Notes under the pieces: generated by a model
Databases searched by the model: none
Seen by the model: the letters and a program-made list of their open reading frames with translations, nothing else
What the model was told of the DNA's origin: nothing
DNA from: Candidatus Rokuibacteriota bacterium
GTDB lineage: Bacteria; Methylomirabilota; Methylomirabilia; Rokubacteriales; CSP1-6
Direction of reading: 5' to 3'
NCBI GenBank assembly: GCA_003220265.1
Contig: QHRW01000107.1
Span: forward strand, 62,001 to 126,000
DNA: 64,000 nt
Program-made: the position numbers and the translations under genes
Part shown: positions 40,987 through 50,104 of the stretch, one piece after another
How the letters are laid out: each line of letters opens with the position of its first letter
Numbering within the stretch: the stretch's first letter is position 1

Positions 40987-42090
40987 ATGGCCGATCGCGA
41001 GTGGATCCTGCTCAATCCCGGCCCCGCCAACACGAGCTCGCGCGTGCGCCAGGCGCTGCTGACGCCCGACCTCTGCCACCGCGAGCCGGAGTTCTTCGAG
41101 GTGATGCGCGAGTGCCGGCGGCGGCTCGTGGAGGTGCTCGGCGTGGCCGGCGCCTTCGACGCCGTGCTCTTCACCGGCTCCGGCACGGCGGCGGTGGAGG
41201 CGGCGCTCGCCTCCGTGGTGGAGCCCGAGCGCGGCCTGCTCGTCGTGAACAACGGCGTGTACGGCGACCGGATGCTGCGCATCGCGCGCGCCCACGGGAT
41301 CCCCGCCGAGCCGCTGACGTACGACTTCACGACGCCGGTGACCGCGGCCGACGTCACGCGCGCGCTGCGCGCCCATCCGGAGATCAGCCACGTCGCCGTC
41401 GTGCACCACGAGACCACCACCGGCCTGCTGAACCCGGTGGAGGCAGTGGCCGACGCCGCCGCCGCCGAGGGCCGCCACGTGATCGTGGACGCCATGTCGA
41501 GCCTCTTCGGCGAGCCCCTCGACGTGAGCCGCGAGGGGATCGACGTCGTCACCGCCAGCGCCAACAAGTGCCTGCAGGGCATCCCGGGCATCTCGTTCGT
41601 GCTGGCCCGGCGCACGGCGCTGGCGGCGCTGAAGGGGCGGCCGCCGCGCAGCGTCTACCTCGATCTCCACAACCACTGGGCCACGCAGGAGCAGGACAAC
41701 ACGCCGTTCACGCCGGCCGTGCAGGTGCTGCACGCCATGCGCGAGGCGCTGGTGGAGCTCGGCGAGGAGGGCGTGGCCGCGCGCATCGCGCGCTACGCGG
41801 AGAACGCCCGCGTGCTGCGCCGCGGGATGGCCGCGCTCGGCTTCTCCATCCTGGTGCCGGAGGGCGCGCGCTCGAGCATCCTGACCACGTTCCGGCTCAC
41901 GCCTGGCCTCGCCTACGAGCCGCTGCACGACGCGATGAAGCGGCGCGGCTACGTCATCTATGCCGGCCAGGGCGACATCCGCACCTACGCCTTCCGCGTG
42001 GCCAACATGGGCACGCTCACGCCGAAGGACATGGCGGCGGTCGTCGACGCCTTCGCGGCCTGCCTGGAGGAGCTCGCGGGCCGCCGGTGA
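40987..42090 (+). CDS. phnW: 2-Aminoethylphosphonate-pyruvate transaminase family (PhnW-like)
   Basis: A 367-residue class V PLP aminotransferase. LLNPGPANTSSRVRQALL is the typical N-terminus, FTGSGTAAVEAAL the phosphate-binding segment, and the PLP Lys is Lys194 in TASANKCLQGIPG. It would turn AEP into phosphonoacetaldehyde, which needs an oxidase/dehydrogenase (PhnY) to reach phosphonoacetate; no phnY is in the window. A related alanine-glyoxylate aminotransferase activity cannot be excluded, but the neighbour phnA supports PhnW. Overlaps the transporter by GTGA. Confidence 0.86.
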   Translation: MADREWILLNPGPANTSSRVRQALLTPDLCHREPEFFEVMRECRRRLVEVLGVAGAFDAVLFTGSGTAAVEAALASVVEPERGLLVVNNGVYGDRMLRIARAHGIPAEPLTYDFTTPVTAADVTRALRAHPEISHVAVVHHETTTGLLNPVEAVADAAAAEGRHVIVDAMSSLFGEPLDVSREGIDVVTASANKCLQGIPGISFVLARRTALAALKGRPPRSVYLDLHNHWATQEQDNTPFTPAVQVLHAMREALVELGEEGVAARIARYAENARVLRRGMAALGFSILVPEGARSSILTTFRLTPGLAYEPLHDAMKRRGYVIYAGQGDIRTYAFRVANMGTLTPKDMAAVVDAFAACLEELAGRR

Positions 42091-42944
42091 GCCTGGCCGC
42101 GCTCGTCCTGGTCGCGTGCGCGGCCGGCCTGCATGCCGGCTGGAACGCGATGGCCAAGCGCGGCGGCGATCAGATCGTGTTCCTCTGGTGCGCGACGCTC
42201 GCCTCGACCGTGGCCGTGGTGCCGTTCGGACTCTGGCAGCTCACGCAGGACGGCTTCCCCCTGGCCGCCGTGCCCTTCGTCGTCGCCACGATCGTCGTTC
42301 ACGCGCTGTACTTCTACGCGCTCGGCCGCGCGTACGCCTCCGGCGCCTACTCGCTCGTCTACCCGGTTGCCCGTGGGCTGGGCGTCGCGCTGGTGCCGCT
42401 GATCGCCCTGCTCGTTTTCGACGAGCGCCTCTCGCCCGTGGGCACGCTGGGCGTCGCGCTGGTGGTGGCGGGCATCGCGACGCTGCGCCTGCTGCCGGGG
42501 CAGGAGGCCGAGGCGCCGCGGGCGAGGCTCGGCAGCGGACTGCTGTGGCCCGTGCTCACCGGGCTCACCATCGCGACGTACTCGCTCGTGGACAAGGCAG
42601 GCGTGGCACGGATGAACCCCGTGCCCTACATCATGCTGGTGGAGGCCGGCTGCGCGCTGCTCGGCCTGCCGCTGCTGTTCACGCGGCGCGCGGCGGTGCG
42701 GCGCGAGCTGCGCGGCTGGCGGACGATCGTGCTGGCCGGCGTGATGAGCACGCTCGCCTACACGCTGGTGCTCTTCGCCTTCCGGATGTCGAAGACCGGC
42801 TACGTCGTGGCCGCGCGCGAGCTCTCGATCGTGCTCTCCGCGCTCATCGGCTCGCTGTGGCTGCGGGAAGCACGATTGGCGCCGCGGCTGGCCGGCGCCG
42901 CCATCGTGCTGGCGGGCGTGCTCTGCATCGCGGTCGCGCGATAG
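42087..42944 (+). CDS. EamA/DMT-family transporter
   Basis: A 285-residue inner-membrane protein with about ten hydrophobic helices in two EamA repeats (AALVLVACAAGLHAGWNAMA; GLLWPVLTGLTIATYSLVDK). YALGRAYASGAYSLVYPVARG and FAFRMSKTGYVVAARELSIV are the repeat-conserved segments. DMT transporters exchange or export small metabolites; coupling to phnW suggests a phosphonate or amine product, which is inference. It is convergent with galE; nothing was found in the 80-base gap. Confidence 0.87.
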   Translation: MSLAALVLVACAAGLHAGWNAMAKRGGDQIVFLWCATLASTVAVVPFGLWQLTQDGFPLAAVPFVVATIVVHALYFYALGRAYASGAYSLVYPVARGLGVALVPLIALLVFDERLSPVGTLGVALVVAGIATLRLLPGQEAEAPRARLGSGLLWPVLTGLTIATYSLVDKAGVARMNPVPYIMLVEAGCALLGLPLLFTRRAAVRRELRGWRTIVLAGVMSTLAYTLVLFAFRMSKTGYVVAARELSIVLSALIGSLWLREARLAPRLAGAAIVLAGVLCIAVAR

Positions 42945-43024
42945 TCGTGTGTCAGGTGCTGGGGCAGGCGTTTCCGAGGTCGCGCCGCCATGGTCCGCGT
43001 TCGAGGATGGACCGGGCTGCGTGA

Positions 43025-43993
43025 CTAGCGGGAGGTCATCCAGGTCCACGCGGAGCGGATGATGTCGTCGAGCGCCGCGTGGCGCGGCCTCCAGCCGAGC
43101 GCGCGCCGGATGCGCGTGGAGGCGGCCACCAGCGTGGCGGGGTCGCCGGGCCGTCGCGCGCCCACGCTCACGGGAATCGAGCGCCCCGTCACTCGCGCCG
43201 CCGTGTCGATGACCTCGCGCACGGTGAAGCCGTCGCCGCCGCAGCCGAGGTTGTAGGCCGCGCTCGGCGCGCCGTCCGCGAGGGCGGCCATCGCCAGCGC
43301 GTGCGCCTCGGCCAGATCGAGCGCGTGGACGTAGTCGCGCAGGCAGGTGCCGTCGCGCGTCGGATAGTCGTCGCCGAAGATGGTGACGGCGCCGCGGCGG
43401 CCGGCCGCCGCCTGCAGCACGATGGGGATCAGGTGCGTCTCGGGATCGTGGCGCTCGCCCGCGCGTGGCGAGGCGCCCGCCGCGTTGAAGTAGCGCAGCG
43501 ACACCGCGCGCACGCCGTACGCCTGCCCGTACCAGTCGAGCGCGCGCTCGAAGGCCAGCTTCGTCTCGCCGTAGGGATTGCTCGGCGCGGTCGCATCGTC
43601 CTCCTCGATCGGCTGCTTGGCTGGTTCGCCGTAGACCGCGGCGGTGGAGGAGAACACGAGGCGCGTCACGCCGGCCGCGCGCATGGCGTCCAGCAGCGTG
43701 AGGCCGCCGAGGAGGTTCACGCGATAGTACGCGGCGGGGTTCACCATCGACTCGCCGACCTGGCAGCGCGCGGCCATGTGCACGACGGCCTCCGGCCGCG
43801 TCTCGCGCAGCGCTGCATCCAGCCGCGCGCGATCGAGGAGGTCGCCTTCGAGCAGCCGTGCGCCGTCGGGCACGGCGTCGCGGTGGCCCTCGCTGAGATC
43901 GTCGTACACGCTCACGGCGTGGCCACGGGCCAGCAGCACCTCCGCCACGACGCTGCCGATGTAACCCGCACCGCCCGTGACGAACACACGCAT
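43025..43993 (-). CDS. galE: UDP-glucose 4-epimerase
   Basis: A 322-residue extended SDR that interconverts UDP-glucose and UDP-galactose for cell-surface sugars. NAD motif GGAGYIGSVVAE (residues 6-17), SSTAAVYGEP, the catalytic YGETK, and RYFNAAGASP are classical GalE features. Start at ATG 43993 gives the exact Rossmann N-terminus; longer upstream frames lack homology. On the minus strand, GATAAT (44001-44006) preceded by TGA ends seven bases before the ATG and there is no Shine-Dalgarno. Confidence 0.93.
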   Translation of the reverse strand: MRVFVTGGAGYIGSVVAEVLLARGHAVSVYDDLSEGHRDAVPDGARLLEGDLLDRARLDAALRETRPEAVVHMAARCQVGESMVNPAAYYRVNLLGGLTLLDAMRAAGVTRLVFSSTAAVYGEPAKQPIEEDDATAPSNPYGETKLAFERALDWYGQAYGVRAVSLRYFNAAGASPRAGERHDPETHLIPIVLQAAAGRRGAVTIFGDDYPTRDGTCLRDYVHALDLAEAHALAMAALADGAPSAAYNLGCGGDGFTVREVIDTAARVTGRSIPVSVGARRPGDPATLVAASTRIRRALGWRPRHAALDDIIRSAWTWMTSR

Positions 43994-44057
43994 GCAAAGA
44001 ATTATCTCATCCCGGAACACACGGCGCGGTGGCACCGGGGTTGCTGTCTTCGTGGCC

Positions 44058-44234
44058 ATGGCCGACGAGCCTATGCCCGCCCCCTCCGAACCGGCCGGTG
44101 ACCCCGTGGGCCCTGTGCACCAGTTCACCGTGAACCGCGGGATGCTCGTCGTCCTCGTCATCGAGACGACTTCCTGGTACGCGGGCCTCCTGCAGGCCGC
44201 CGTCGCGCGCATCGCGCTCGAAGGTCAGAACTAG
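44058..44234 (+). CDS. Possible small protein upstream of htrA
   Basis: A 58-residue frame (MADEPMPAPSEP...) with a Pro-rich start and a hydrophobic Val/Leu/Ala second half (GMLVVLVIETTSWYAGLLQA) that could be a membrane helix. It ends six bases before the HtrA gene. No family and no clear Shine-Dalgarno, so it may be a chance frame; it is divergent from galE. Confidence 0.35.
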   Translation: MADEPMPAPSEPAGDPVGPVHQFTVNRGMLVVLVIETTSWYAGLLQAAVARIALEGQN

Positions 44235-44240
44235 GCGCGC

Positions 44241-45389
44241 ATGCGCCGGCTGGCTGTTTTTCTCCTCCTCCTCGCAGGCCTGCTTGGTGTCCTCGTCGCG
44301 TCCGGCGTCGTGCGCCTGCGCGTGAACCTCGAGCCCGCCGAGTGGGTTAGCGCGTCCCCGTTCTGGCGCGAGCAGCCGGGCGAGGCGCCGCTGCCGCCCG
44401 TGCTCGGCATCTGGGTGGAGCTGGCCCGCGCGGTGAAGCCGGCCGTGGTCAACGTCAGCACCACGCAGCGCACGCAGCGGCCGGGCCCCGAGGACTTCTT
44501 CCGCCGCTTCTTCGAGGGCCCGCAGCGGCCGCAGCCGCGCGGCCGCCAGAGCCTGGGCTCCGGCTTCATCGTGTCGGCCGACGGCTACGTGGGGACCAAC
44601 CTCCACGTCGTGCGCGGCGCCTCCGAGATCGTCGTGCAGCTCGCCGACCATACCGCGCACCAGGCGAAGCTCGTCGGCGGCGATCCCAAGACCGACATCG
44701 CGCTGCTCAAGATCGACGGCAGCGGCCTGCCGACGCTGGCCTTCGGCGACTCCGACCGCCTCCAGGTCGGCGAGCCCGTCATGGCCATCGGCAATCCGTT
44801 CGGCCTCGACCAGACCGTCACCACGGGCATCGTCAGCGCCAAGGAGCGCTTCATCGGCGCGGGCCCCTACGACGACTTCATCCAGACCGATGCCTCGATC
44901 AACCCCGGCAACTCGGGCGGGCCGCTGGTGGACGTGCGCGGCGCGCTGATCGGTATCAACAGCGCGATCTTCTCGCAGACCGGCGGCTCCGTCGGGATCG
45001 GCTTCGCGATCCCCGTGAACATCGCCAAGGACGTGCTGCCGCAGCTCCGCGAGCGGGGCAAGGTGGTCCGGGGCTACCTGGGCGTGTCCGTGGGGCCGGT
45101 GCCCGCCGACGTCCGCCGGAAGCTCGGCGTGCCGGGCGAGCGCGGCGCGCTGGTGGCCGAGGTCGTCCCGCGCGCGCCGGCCTCCGCGGCGGGCCTGGCC
45201 CCCGGCGACGTCATCACCGCGTTCCAGGACGCGCCGATCCAAAGCCCCAACGAGCTCACCCGGAGGGTGGCCGGCACGCCGCCCGGGACCGAGGTGAGGC
45301 TGAAGGTCGTCCGGCCGGGCGCGGGGGAGCTGGCGATCACCGCCAAGCTCGGCACCCTGCGCGAAGAGCCCACCTCCGACGACCGCTGA
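44241..45389 (+). CDS. HtrA/DegP-family serine protease
   Basis: A 382-residue envelope protease with an N-terminal signal/anchor ([20 protein letters not shown]). The trypsin-like domain has His122 in TNLHVV, Asp152 in KTDIALLK and Ser225 in NPGNSGGPL, all intact. One PDZ domain follows (about 275-370; [30 protein letters not shown]). It acts in quality control of exported proteins. The single PDZ makes it DegS-like in layout. Followed by a 16-base palindrome (45396-45411). Confidence 0.93.
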   Translation: MRRLAVFLLLLAGLLGVLVASGVVRLRVNLEPAEWVSASPFWREQPGEAPLPPVLGIWVELARAVKPAVVNVSTTQRTQRPGPEDFFRRFFEGPQRPQPRGRQSLGSGFIVSADGYVGTNLHVVRGASEIVVQLADHTAHQAKLVGGDPKTDIALLKIDGSGLPTLAFGDSDRLQVGEPVMAIGNPFGLDQTVTTGIVSAKERFIGAGPYDDFIQTDASINPGNSGGPLVDVRGALIGINSAIFSQTGGSVGIGFAIPVNIAKDVLPQLRERGKVVRGYLGVSVGPVPADVRRKLGVPGERGALVAEVVPRAPASAAGLAPGDVITAFQDAPIQSPNELTRRVAGTPPGTEVRLKVVRPGAGELAITAKLGTLREEPTSDDR

Positions 45390-45493
45390 GCGCCGGGCGG
45401 CTGCAGCCGCCTTCCAACCGCCTGCTCACCAGGTTGCCCAAACGACGCAGCGCCGTGTTCATTGCAAAGATCGCCATTGGGAGGCCGGGCTGT

Positions 45494-45544
45494 TACGATG
45501 CCCTCGTGGGACGACCCCACGACCGACCGACCTCAGGGGAGGAG
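45494..45544 (+). promoter_or_regulatory. Promoter -10 and Shine-Dalgarno of the HhH gene
   Basis: TACGAT (45494-45499) preceded by TGT forms an extended -10. AGGGGAGGAG (45535-45544) is an unusually strong Shine-Dalgarno five bases before ATG 45550. Confidence 0.5.
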
Positions 45545-45549
45545 TGCAC

Positions 45550-45927
45550 ATGAGACGTCTGATCGCGTTGATGGTCGCCGTCGTCTTCGCCCTCGGTGCC
45601 TTTGCCGCACCGGCCGTCGCCCAGACGACCAAGACCGAGTCGAAGCCCGCGGCCAAGTCGGAGATGAAGTCGGACTCCAAGAAGATGGCGCCGCTCGACC
45701 TCAACACCGCGTCGGAGGACGAGCTCAAGAAGCTGCCGGGAATCGGCGACGCGTACGCCAAGAAGATCATCGAGAACCGCCCGTACGCGCGCAAGGACGA
45801 GCTGGTCAAGAAGAAGGTCGTGCCGGCGGCGACGTACGACAAGATCAAGGACCAGGTGATCGCCAAGCAGAGAACGGCGTCGAAGCCGGCGGCAGCCACG
45901 GCGGAGAAGAAGCCCGAGAAGAAGTAG
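45550..45927 (+). CDS. Exported ComEA-type helix-hairpin-helix protein
   Basis: A 125-residue protein with a signal peptide ([22 protein letters not shown]), a Lys/Ser-rich spacer, and one HhH domain at about 50-105: [20 protein letters not shown] and [10 protein letters not shown], then [10 protein letters not shown]. ComEA-type HhH domains bind DNA without sequence preference; an exported one may act in DNA uptake or surface DNA binding. The C-terminus is Lys-rich. No competence genes are adjacent. Confidence 0.82.
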   Translation: MRRLIALMVAVVFALGAFAAPAVAQTTKTESKPAAKSEMKSDSKKMAPLDLNTASEDELKKLPGIGDAYAKKIIENRPYARKDELVKKKVVPAATYDKIKDQVIAKQRTASKPAAATAEKKPEKK

Positions 45928-45944
45928 TCCGTCGCGACTCCGGA

Positions 45945-45974
45945 GGCGGGCCGGGCGACGCGGCCCGGCCCGCC
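45945..45974. terminator. Perfect 12-bp hairpin between the HhH and amidase operons
   Basis: GGCGGGCCGGGC (45945-45956) pairs with GCCCGGCCCGCC (45963-45974), loop six bases. It ends four bases before the -10 box of the next operon. Confidence 0.65.
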
Positions 45975-45983
45975 TGCTAGAAT
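45975..45983 (+). promoter_or_regulatory. Extended -10 of the amidase operon
   Basis: TGC plus TAGAAT (45978-45983), nine bases before the ATG at 45993; no Shine-Dalgarno follows. Predicted leader of about three bases. Confidence 0.55.
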
Positions 45984-45992
45984 CCCCCCACG

Positions 45993-46145
45993 ATGACCGA
46001 CCAGGAGCGCGCCGCCCAGCGCCAGGTACAGTCCGATGTCGCCGCGCTGGCGGGCGCGATCGAGCGAATGGCGGGCGACCTGGCCCTCGGCGAGGAGCCC
46101 TCCAACTTCGAGGCGGCGCTGGAGGCGGGCGCGCCACGTGACTGA
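45993..46145 (+). CDS. Very small protein translated with the amidase (GatC/AtzG-like candidate)
   Basis: A 50-residue acidic helical protein: MTDQERAAQRQV then SDVAALAGAIERMAGDLALG and EEPSNFEAALEAGAPRD. It overlaps the amidase start by eight bases and is the first gene after a clear -10. Some amidases of the GatA type (for example AtzE) need a small helical partner of the GatC/AtzG kind encoded just upstream; size, fold guess and position fit, but sequence identity is not shown. Confidence 0.6.
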   Translation: MTDQERAAQRQVQSDVAALAGAIERMAGDLALGEEPSNFEAALEAGAPRD

Positions 46146-47538
46146 CCTCACGCTGAGCGAGCTGGCGGCGGCCATCGCCGTGCGGAAGATCTCGGCGCTG
46201 GAGGCGACCGACGCCTGCCTGGAGCGCATCGCCCGGCTCGACGGCCGGCTGCGTGCCTTCATCACGCTCGACGCCGAGGGCGCTCGCGCGCGGGCCCGCG
46301 CGCTCGACGGCGAGCTCGCGGCCGGGCGCCGCCGCGGTCCGTTGCACGGCGTGCCGCTGGCCTACAAGGACCTCTGCCACGTGGCCGGCCTGCCGACCTC
46401 CTGCGGCACGCGCACGCGCGATTACTTCACGAGCCAGATCGAGTGCACGGCCGTGGCCCGGCTCACCGCCGCCGGCGCCGTCACGCTGGGCAAGCTCAAC
46501 ATGACGGAGCTCGCGCTCGGCCCCTTCGGCGACAACCCGCATCACGGCGACGTCGGCAATCCATGGAAGGCCGGCCACGTCTCGGGCGGCTCCTCGAGCG
46601 GCTCCGGCGCCGCCGTCGCCGCCGGCCTCGCCTTCGGCGCGCTCGGCTCCGACACCGGCGGGTCCATCCGCCTGCCGGCCGCCTGCTGCGGCATCGTCGG
46701 GCTCAAGCCCACCTACGGCCGCGTCAGCCGCGCCGGGGCCATGCCGCTGTCGTGGTCGCTCGATCACCTGGGGCCGATGACGCGCAGCGTGCGCGACGCC
46801 GCGCTGATGCTGGAGATCATCGCCGGCCACGACCCGCACGACGCCACGTCGAGCGCGCACGCCGTGGGCACGCCCGCGGCCACGCTGGACCTGCCGGTGC
46901 GGGACGTGCGCCTCGGGCTGCCGGAGAACTACTACTTCGACGGCGTGACGCCGGAGGCGCGCGCGGCGGTGGAGGCGGCGGCGCGAACGCTGGCCGAGCT
47001 CGGCGCGCGCGTGCAGACGCTGCGGCTGCCGGATCCCGCGCCGCTCATCGACGTGGCGGGCGTGCTGGCCCGCTCGGAGTCCTCGGCGATCCACGCCCGC
47101 ATCGTGCGCGACCGGCCGCACGAGCTGGGCGCGGCCGTGCGCGCCCGGCTGGAGGTCGGCTTCCACGTCTCCGCGCACGACTATCTGCAGGCGGGCCGGC
47201 TGCGCGCGCGGCTCACGCGCACGTTCGTGCAGGAGGTCTTCGCCGAGGTGGACGCGCTGCTCACGCCCACGATCCCCGAGCCGCCGCCGGCGCTGGCGCA
47301 AGTCACGGCGCCACCGGTGGACGAGATCGTGCGCCGCATGGGCCGCTTCTCGCGCCTCACGCGGCCGTTCAACGCGCTCGGCCTGCCCGTGCTGGCGCTG
47401 CCCGCGGGCTTCACCGCCGACGGCCGGCCGCTCGGGCTCTCGATCACCGGCCGTCCGTTCGACGAAGCGACCGTGCTGCGCCTCGGACAGGCGTGGGAGC
47501 AGGCGTCCGACTGGCGTGCGCGCCGGCCGCCGGTCTAG
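46138..47538 (+). CDS. Amidase signature (GatA-like) hydrolase
   Basis: A 466-residue amidase of the Ser-cisSer-Lys family. The triad is Lys77 (PLAYKDL), cis-Ser152 (SGGSSSGSGA) and nucleophile Ser176 (GSDTGGSIRLPA). CGIVGLKPTYGRVSRAG and the C-terminal FNALGLPVLALPAGF are family signatures. The substrate is unknown; a GatA role in Gln-tRNA amidation is unlikely because gatB is not near and the gene is with a sirtuin and hydratase. GTG start overlaps the small upstream gene. Confidence 0.88.
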   Translation: MTDLTLSELAAAIAVRKISALEATDACLERIARLDGRLRAFITLDAEGARARARALDGELAAGRRRGPLHGVPLAYKDLCHVAGLPTSCGTRTRDYFTSQIECTAVARLTAAGAVTLGKLNMTELALGPFGDNPHHGDVGNPWKAGHVSGGSSSGSGAAVAAGLAFGALGSDTGGSIRLPAACCGIVGLKPTYGRVSRAGAMPLSWSLDHLGPMTRSVRDAALMLEIIAGHDPHDATSSAHAVGTPAATLDLPVRDVRLGLPENYYFDGVTPEARAAVEAAARTLAELGARVQTLRLPDPAPLIDVAGVLARSESSAIHARIVRDRPHELGAAVRARLEVGFHVSAHDYLQAGRLRARLTRTFVQEVFAEVDALLTPTIPEPPPALAQVTAPPVDEIVRRMGRFSRLTRPFNALGLPVLALPAGFTADGRPLGLSITGRPFDEATVLRLGQAWEQASDWRARRPPV

Positions 47539-47562
47539 CTCTCCGGCGCGCGAGCCGCTTCG

Positions 47563-48393
47563 ATGGAGGAACGGGTCGGCCGCCCCTGGCACGTCTTCGC
47601 CACCTACCTCGCCGCCGTGGCCGGCATCTTCGCCACGACCGGCGTCGCCGTCGAGGTGCTGCACTCCGTCTATCCCGACGTGCCCGAGCTGACGCTCGTG
47701 CGCACGCTGCCGGGGCTGCTCGCCGGCAGCCTCGCCGCCTCGGCGGGGTTGTTGCTCACGCTGATGCTCGTCGTGCGGCCGCTCGATCCCGTGCGCTTCC
47801 GCTTGCTGCCGGGGGGCGAGACGGGCTCCACGCTGGCCGCCGCCGTGCTCGGGCTGCTGGCGCTGGGCCAGGCGCTCGACTCGCTCACCGTGCTGCTGGG
47901 CCTGGACGCGCGCGGCTCGCTGCAGCTCATCCGCCGCGTGCTCGAGGGCACCACGGGCCCCGACCTCTTCGGGGCGGTCGTCGTGCTGGGCGTCGTGGCC
48001 GGCGCGTCGGAGGAGATCTTCTTCCGCGGCTACATGCAGGCGCGGCTGCGCGAGCACTGGCCGCCCGCGCTGTCCGTCATCGCCACCAGCGTGTCGTTCG
48101 CGGCGCTGCACGTCGACGTCTCCGCCGTGCACATGGTGCTGGCGCTCGCCCTGGGCCTCTACCTCGGCTTCGTGGCCGAGGCCACGGGCAGCACGCTGCC
48201 GTGCATCGTCTGCCACGTGGTCAACAACGTCCTCTACACGCTGCAGACCGCGCTCGGCTTCAACATCGTCGGGCGCGACGCCAACCTCATCGCCGTGGTG
48301 GCGGGCGGCGCGGTGTTCGTCGCCTGCGCGCTGTGGGTGCGGCACACGGCGGTGGCGCTGCCGCCGGCCGAGGAGCCGCCGAGCGAGGACTGA
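47563..48393 (+). CDS. CPBP-family intramembrane metalloprotease
   Basis: A 276-residue membrane protein with about eight hydrophobic helices. The CPBP (Abi/CAAX) motifs are present: EEIFFRG (EExxxR, about residue 151), FAALHVD (FxxxH) and HVVNN (HxxxN). Members cleave prenylated or membrane peptides or act in bacteriocin immunity; here no bacteriocin gene is near. Ends TGA, overlapping ATG 48393. Confidence 0.85.
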   Translation: MEERVGRPWHVFATYLAAVAGIFATTGVAVEVLHSVYPDVPELTLVRTLPGLLAGSLAASAGLLLTLMLVVRPLDPVRFRLLPGGETGSTLAAAVLGLLALGQALDSLTVLLGLDARGSLQLIRRVLEGTTGPDLFGAVVVLGVVAGASEEIFFRGYMQARLREHWPPALSVIATSVSFAALHVDVSAVHMVLALALGLYLGFVAEATGSTLPCIVCHVVNNVLYTLQTALGFNIVGRDANLIAVVAGGAVFVACALWVRHTAVALPPAEEPPSED

Positions 48394-49232
48394 TGTACGC
48401 TACGAGGCCCATGCACCCGACCGACGCCGCCGGCTGCGAGGACGGCGTCGCCCGCCTGGCCGCGCGCCTCGCCGGCGCGCGACGCGTGGTGGCGTTCACC
48501 GGCGCCGGCGTCAGCACCGAGTCGGGCATTCCCGACTTCCGCAGCCGCGACGGCGTGTGGGCTCGCTTCGATCCGCGCGAGTTCACCTACCAGAACTTCA
48601 TCGGCAGCGTCGAGGGCCGGCGCCGGTACTGGGCGCTGGGGCGCGAGACCTATCCGCTGATCCGCGCGGCGGCGCCGAACGCCGCGCACTCGGCACTGGC
48701 CGCGCTGCATCGGCTGGGCCGGCTCGACTGCTGCATCACCCAGAACATCGACGGCCTCCACCAGCGCGCCGGGCTGCCGGCCGAGGCCGTGATCGAGCTG
48801 CACGGCAACGCCACGCGCGCGCGCTGCCTCGAGTGCGGCGCCGCCTACACGCGCGACGCGCTGCACGTCCGGCTGGAGGCCGGGGTGGCCGTGCCGGACT
48901 GCGAGCGCTGCGGCGGCGTGGTGAAGCCTCACACGATCCTCTTCGGCGAGGCGATGCCCCAGGCGGCGGTCGAGGAGGCCAGGCGGCGCGCGGGCGCCGC
49001 CGACCTGCTGCTGGTCCTCGGCTCCTCGCTCGCCGTGTTTCCCGCCGCCTACGTCCCGCGCCACGCCAGGCGCGCCGGCGCCGCGCTGGCCATCGTGAAC
49101 CTCGAGCCCACGCCGCTCGATCGCGAGGCCGACCTGGTGCTGCGCGCGCAGGCCGGAGTCGTGATGGCGGCCGTGCTCGAGGCCGTGCGCGCGCGCTGCG
49201 CGCCGGATGCCGTGACTCCCACGGGAGGGTGA
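48393..49232 (+). CDS. cobB: Sirtuin NAD-dependent protein deacylase
   Basis: A 279-residue Sir2 enzyme that removes acyl groups from lysines using NAD. Motifs: FTGAGVSTESGIPDFRSRDG, TQNIDGLHQRAG, the catalytic His in ELHGN, and a zinc site with two cysteine pairs (CLEC and CERC). VLGSSLAVFPAAY and NLEPTPLD complete the NAD pocket. ATG 48393 gives a one-base overlap with the upstream stop; ATG 48411, also in frame, has a TACGCT box nine bases before it and could be the real start. Confidence 0.92.
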   Translation: MYATRPMHPTDAAGCEDGVARLAARLAGARRVVAFTGAGVSTESGIPDFRSRDGVWARFDPREFTYQNFIGSVEGRRRYWALGRETYPLIRAAAPNAAHSALAALHRLGRLDCCITQNIDGLHQRAGLPAEAVIELHGNATRARCLECGAAYTRDALHVRLEAGVAVPDCERCGGVVKPHTILFGEAMPQAAVEEARRRAGAADLLLVLGSSLAVFPAAYVPRHARRAGAALAIVNLEPTPLDREADLVLRAQAGVVMAAVLEAVRARCAPDAVTPTGG

Positions 49233-49239
49233 CCGTCAC

Positions 49240-50016
49240 GTGGCCGTCGACGACCGCTCGCTGATCGACCAGTTCGTGCGCGCCCGCGGCGAGGCCGTGC
49301 CTCACCGGCCGCCGAGCGAGCAGGGCCGCCGGCTGGAGCTGGCCGAGGCCTACCAGCTCCAGGACAAGCTGCGCGAGGCGCTGCTGGCGCGCGGCGAGCG
49401 GCTGGCCGGCTGGAAGGCCGCGTTCACGAATCGCGCGGCGCAGGAGGCGAACCAGCTCGCCGAGCCCGGCTGCGCGTTCCTCCTGGCCTCGGGCGTGCTG
49501 GCCAGCGGCGCCGAGGTCCCGTTCGCGCGCTTCAGCGCGCTTGCCGTGGAGGCGGAGGTGGCGCTGGTGATGCGCCGCGAGCTGGCCGGCCCCGGCGTGA
49601 CGCCGGCGCGCGCGGCAACCGCGGTGGAGGGCGCGCTGCCGGCGCTGGAGCTGGTGGACTTCCGCTACAGCGGCAAGGCGGCGGGCAGCGACGTCATCGC
49701 CGAGGGCGTGTACGCCGCCGCCATCGTGCTCGGCGGCGCCGTCACGCCGATCACCGGCCTCGACCTCGCGCTGGAGGGGCTCGTGTACGAGCAGAGCGGC
49801 GCGCTCGCGGCGACCAACACGGCGGCCGAGGTGATGGGCAACCCGCTCAACTCGCTGGCCTGGGTGGCCAACCACCTCGGCGCCCGCGGCCTGGGGCTGC
49901 GCGCCGGCGACATCGTCATGACCGGCTCGGTCTCGAAGCTGCTGCGCCCGAAAGCCGGCGACACCGTGCGCGCCACCTATACGCGTCTCGGCTCCGTCTC
50001 CGTCCGCTTCGCATGA
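49240..50016 (+). CDS. 2-Keto-4-pentenoate hydratase family (FAH superfamily)
   Basis: A 258-residue FAH-superfamily enzyme of the MhpD/DmpE type, which hydrates 2-oxopent-4-enoates in meta-cleavage pathways. Supported by LAEAYQLQDKLREAL, GWKAAFTNRAAQ, the metal-binding EAEVALVM, LPALELVDFRYSGK and the C-terminal AGDIVMTGSVSKLLRPKAGD. No other aromatic-degradation genes are adjacent, so the in vivo substrate is open. GTG start seven bases after the sirtuin stop. Confidence 0.85.
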   Translation: MAVDDRSLIDQFVRARGEAVPHRPPSEQGRRLELAEAYQLQDKLREALLARGERLAGWKAAFTNRAAQEANQLAEPGCAFLLASGVLASGAEVPFARFSALAVEAEVALVMRRELAGPGVTPARAATAVEGALPALELVDFRYSGKAAGSDVIAEGVYAAAIVLGGAVTPITGLDLALEGLVYEQSGALAATNTAAEVMGNPLNSLAWVANHLGARGLGLRAGDIVMTGSVSKLLRPKAGDTVRATYTRLGSVSVRFA

Positions 50017-50024
50017 ACGACGGT

Positions 50025-50057
50025 GCCACGCGCTTCTCCCGGCGCCACGCGCTTCTC
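50025..50057. repeat. Short direct repeat before the Nudix gene
   Basis: GCCACGCGCTTCTC occurs at 50025-50038 and again at 50044-50057 (period 19) in the 88-base gap. No function assigned. Confidence 0.7.
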
Positions 50058-50104
50058 GCTCAGGCCACCCACGGCTCACGCCGGGCAAGCGCCACTCGCT
50101 ACAA

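Noticed and set aside
46138-47538. GatA subunit of aspartyl/glutamyl-tRNA amidotransferase
   Set aside because: The triad is shared by all amidase-signature enzymes; gatB and a standard gatC are not adjacent.
47563-49232. Phage-defence island from the CPBP (Abi) protease plus sirtuin pair
   Set aside because: The sirtuin has the short deacylase layout with zinc site rather than a defence fusion, and the neighbours are metabolic genes; proximity alone is weak.
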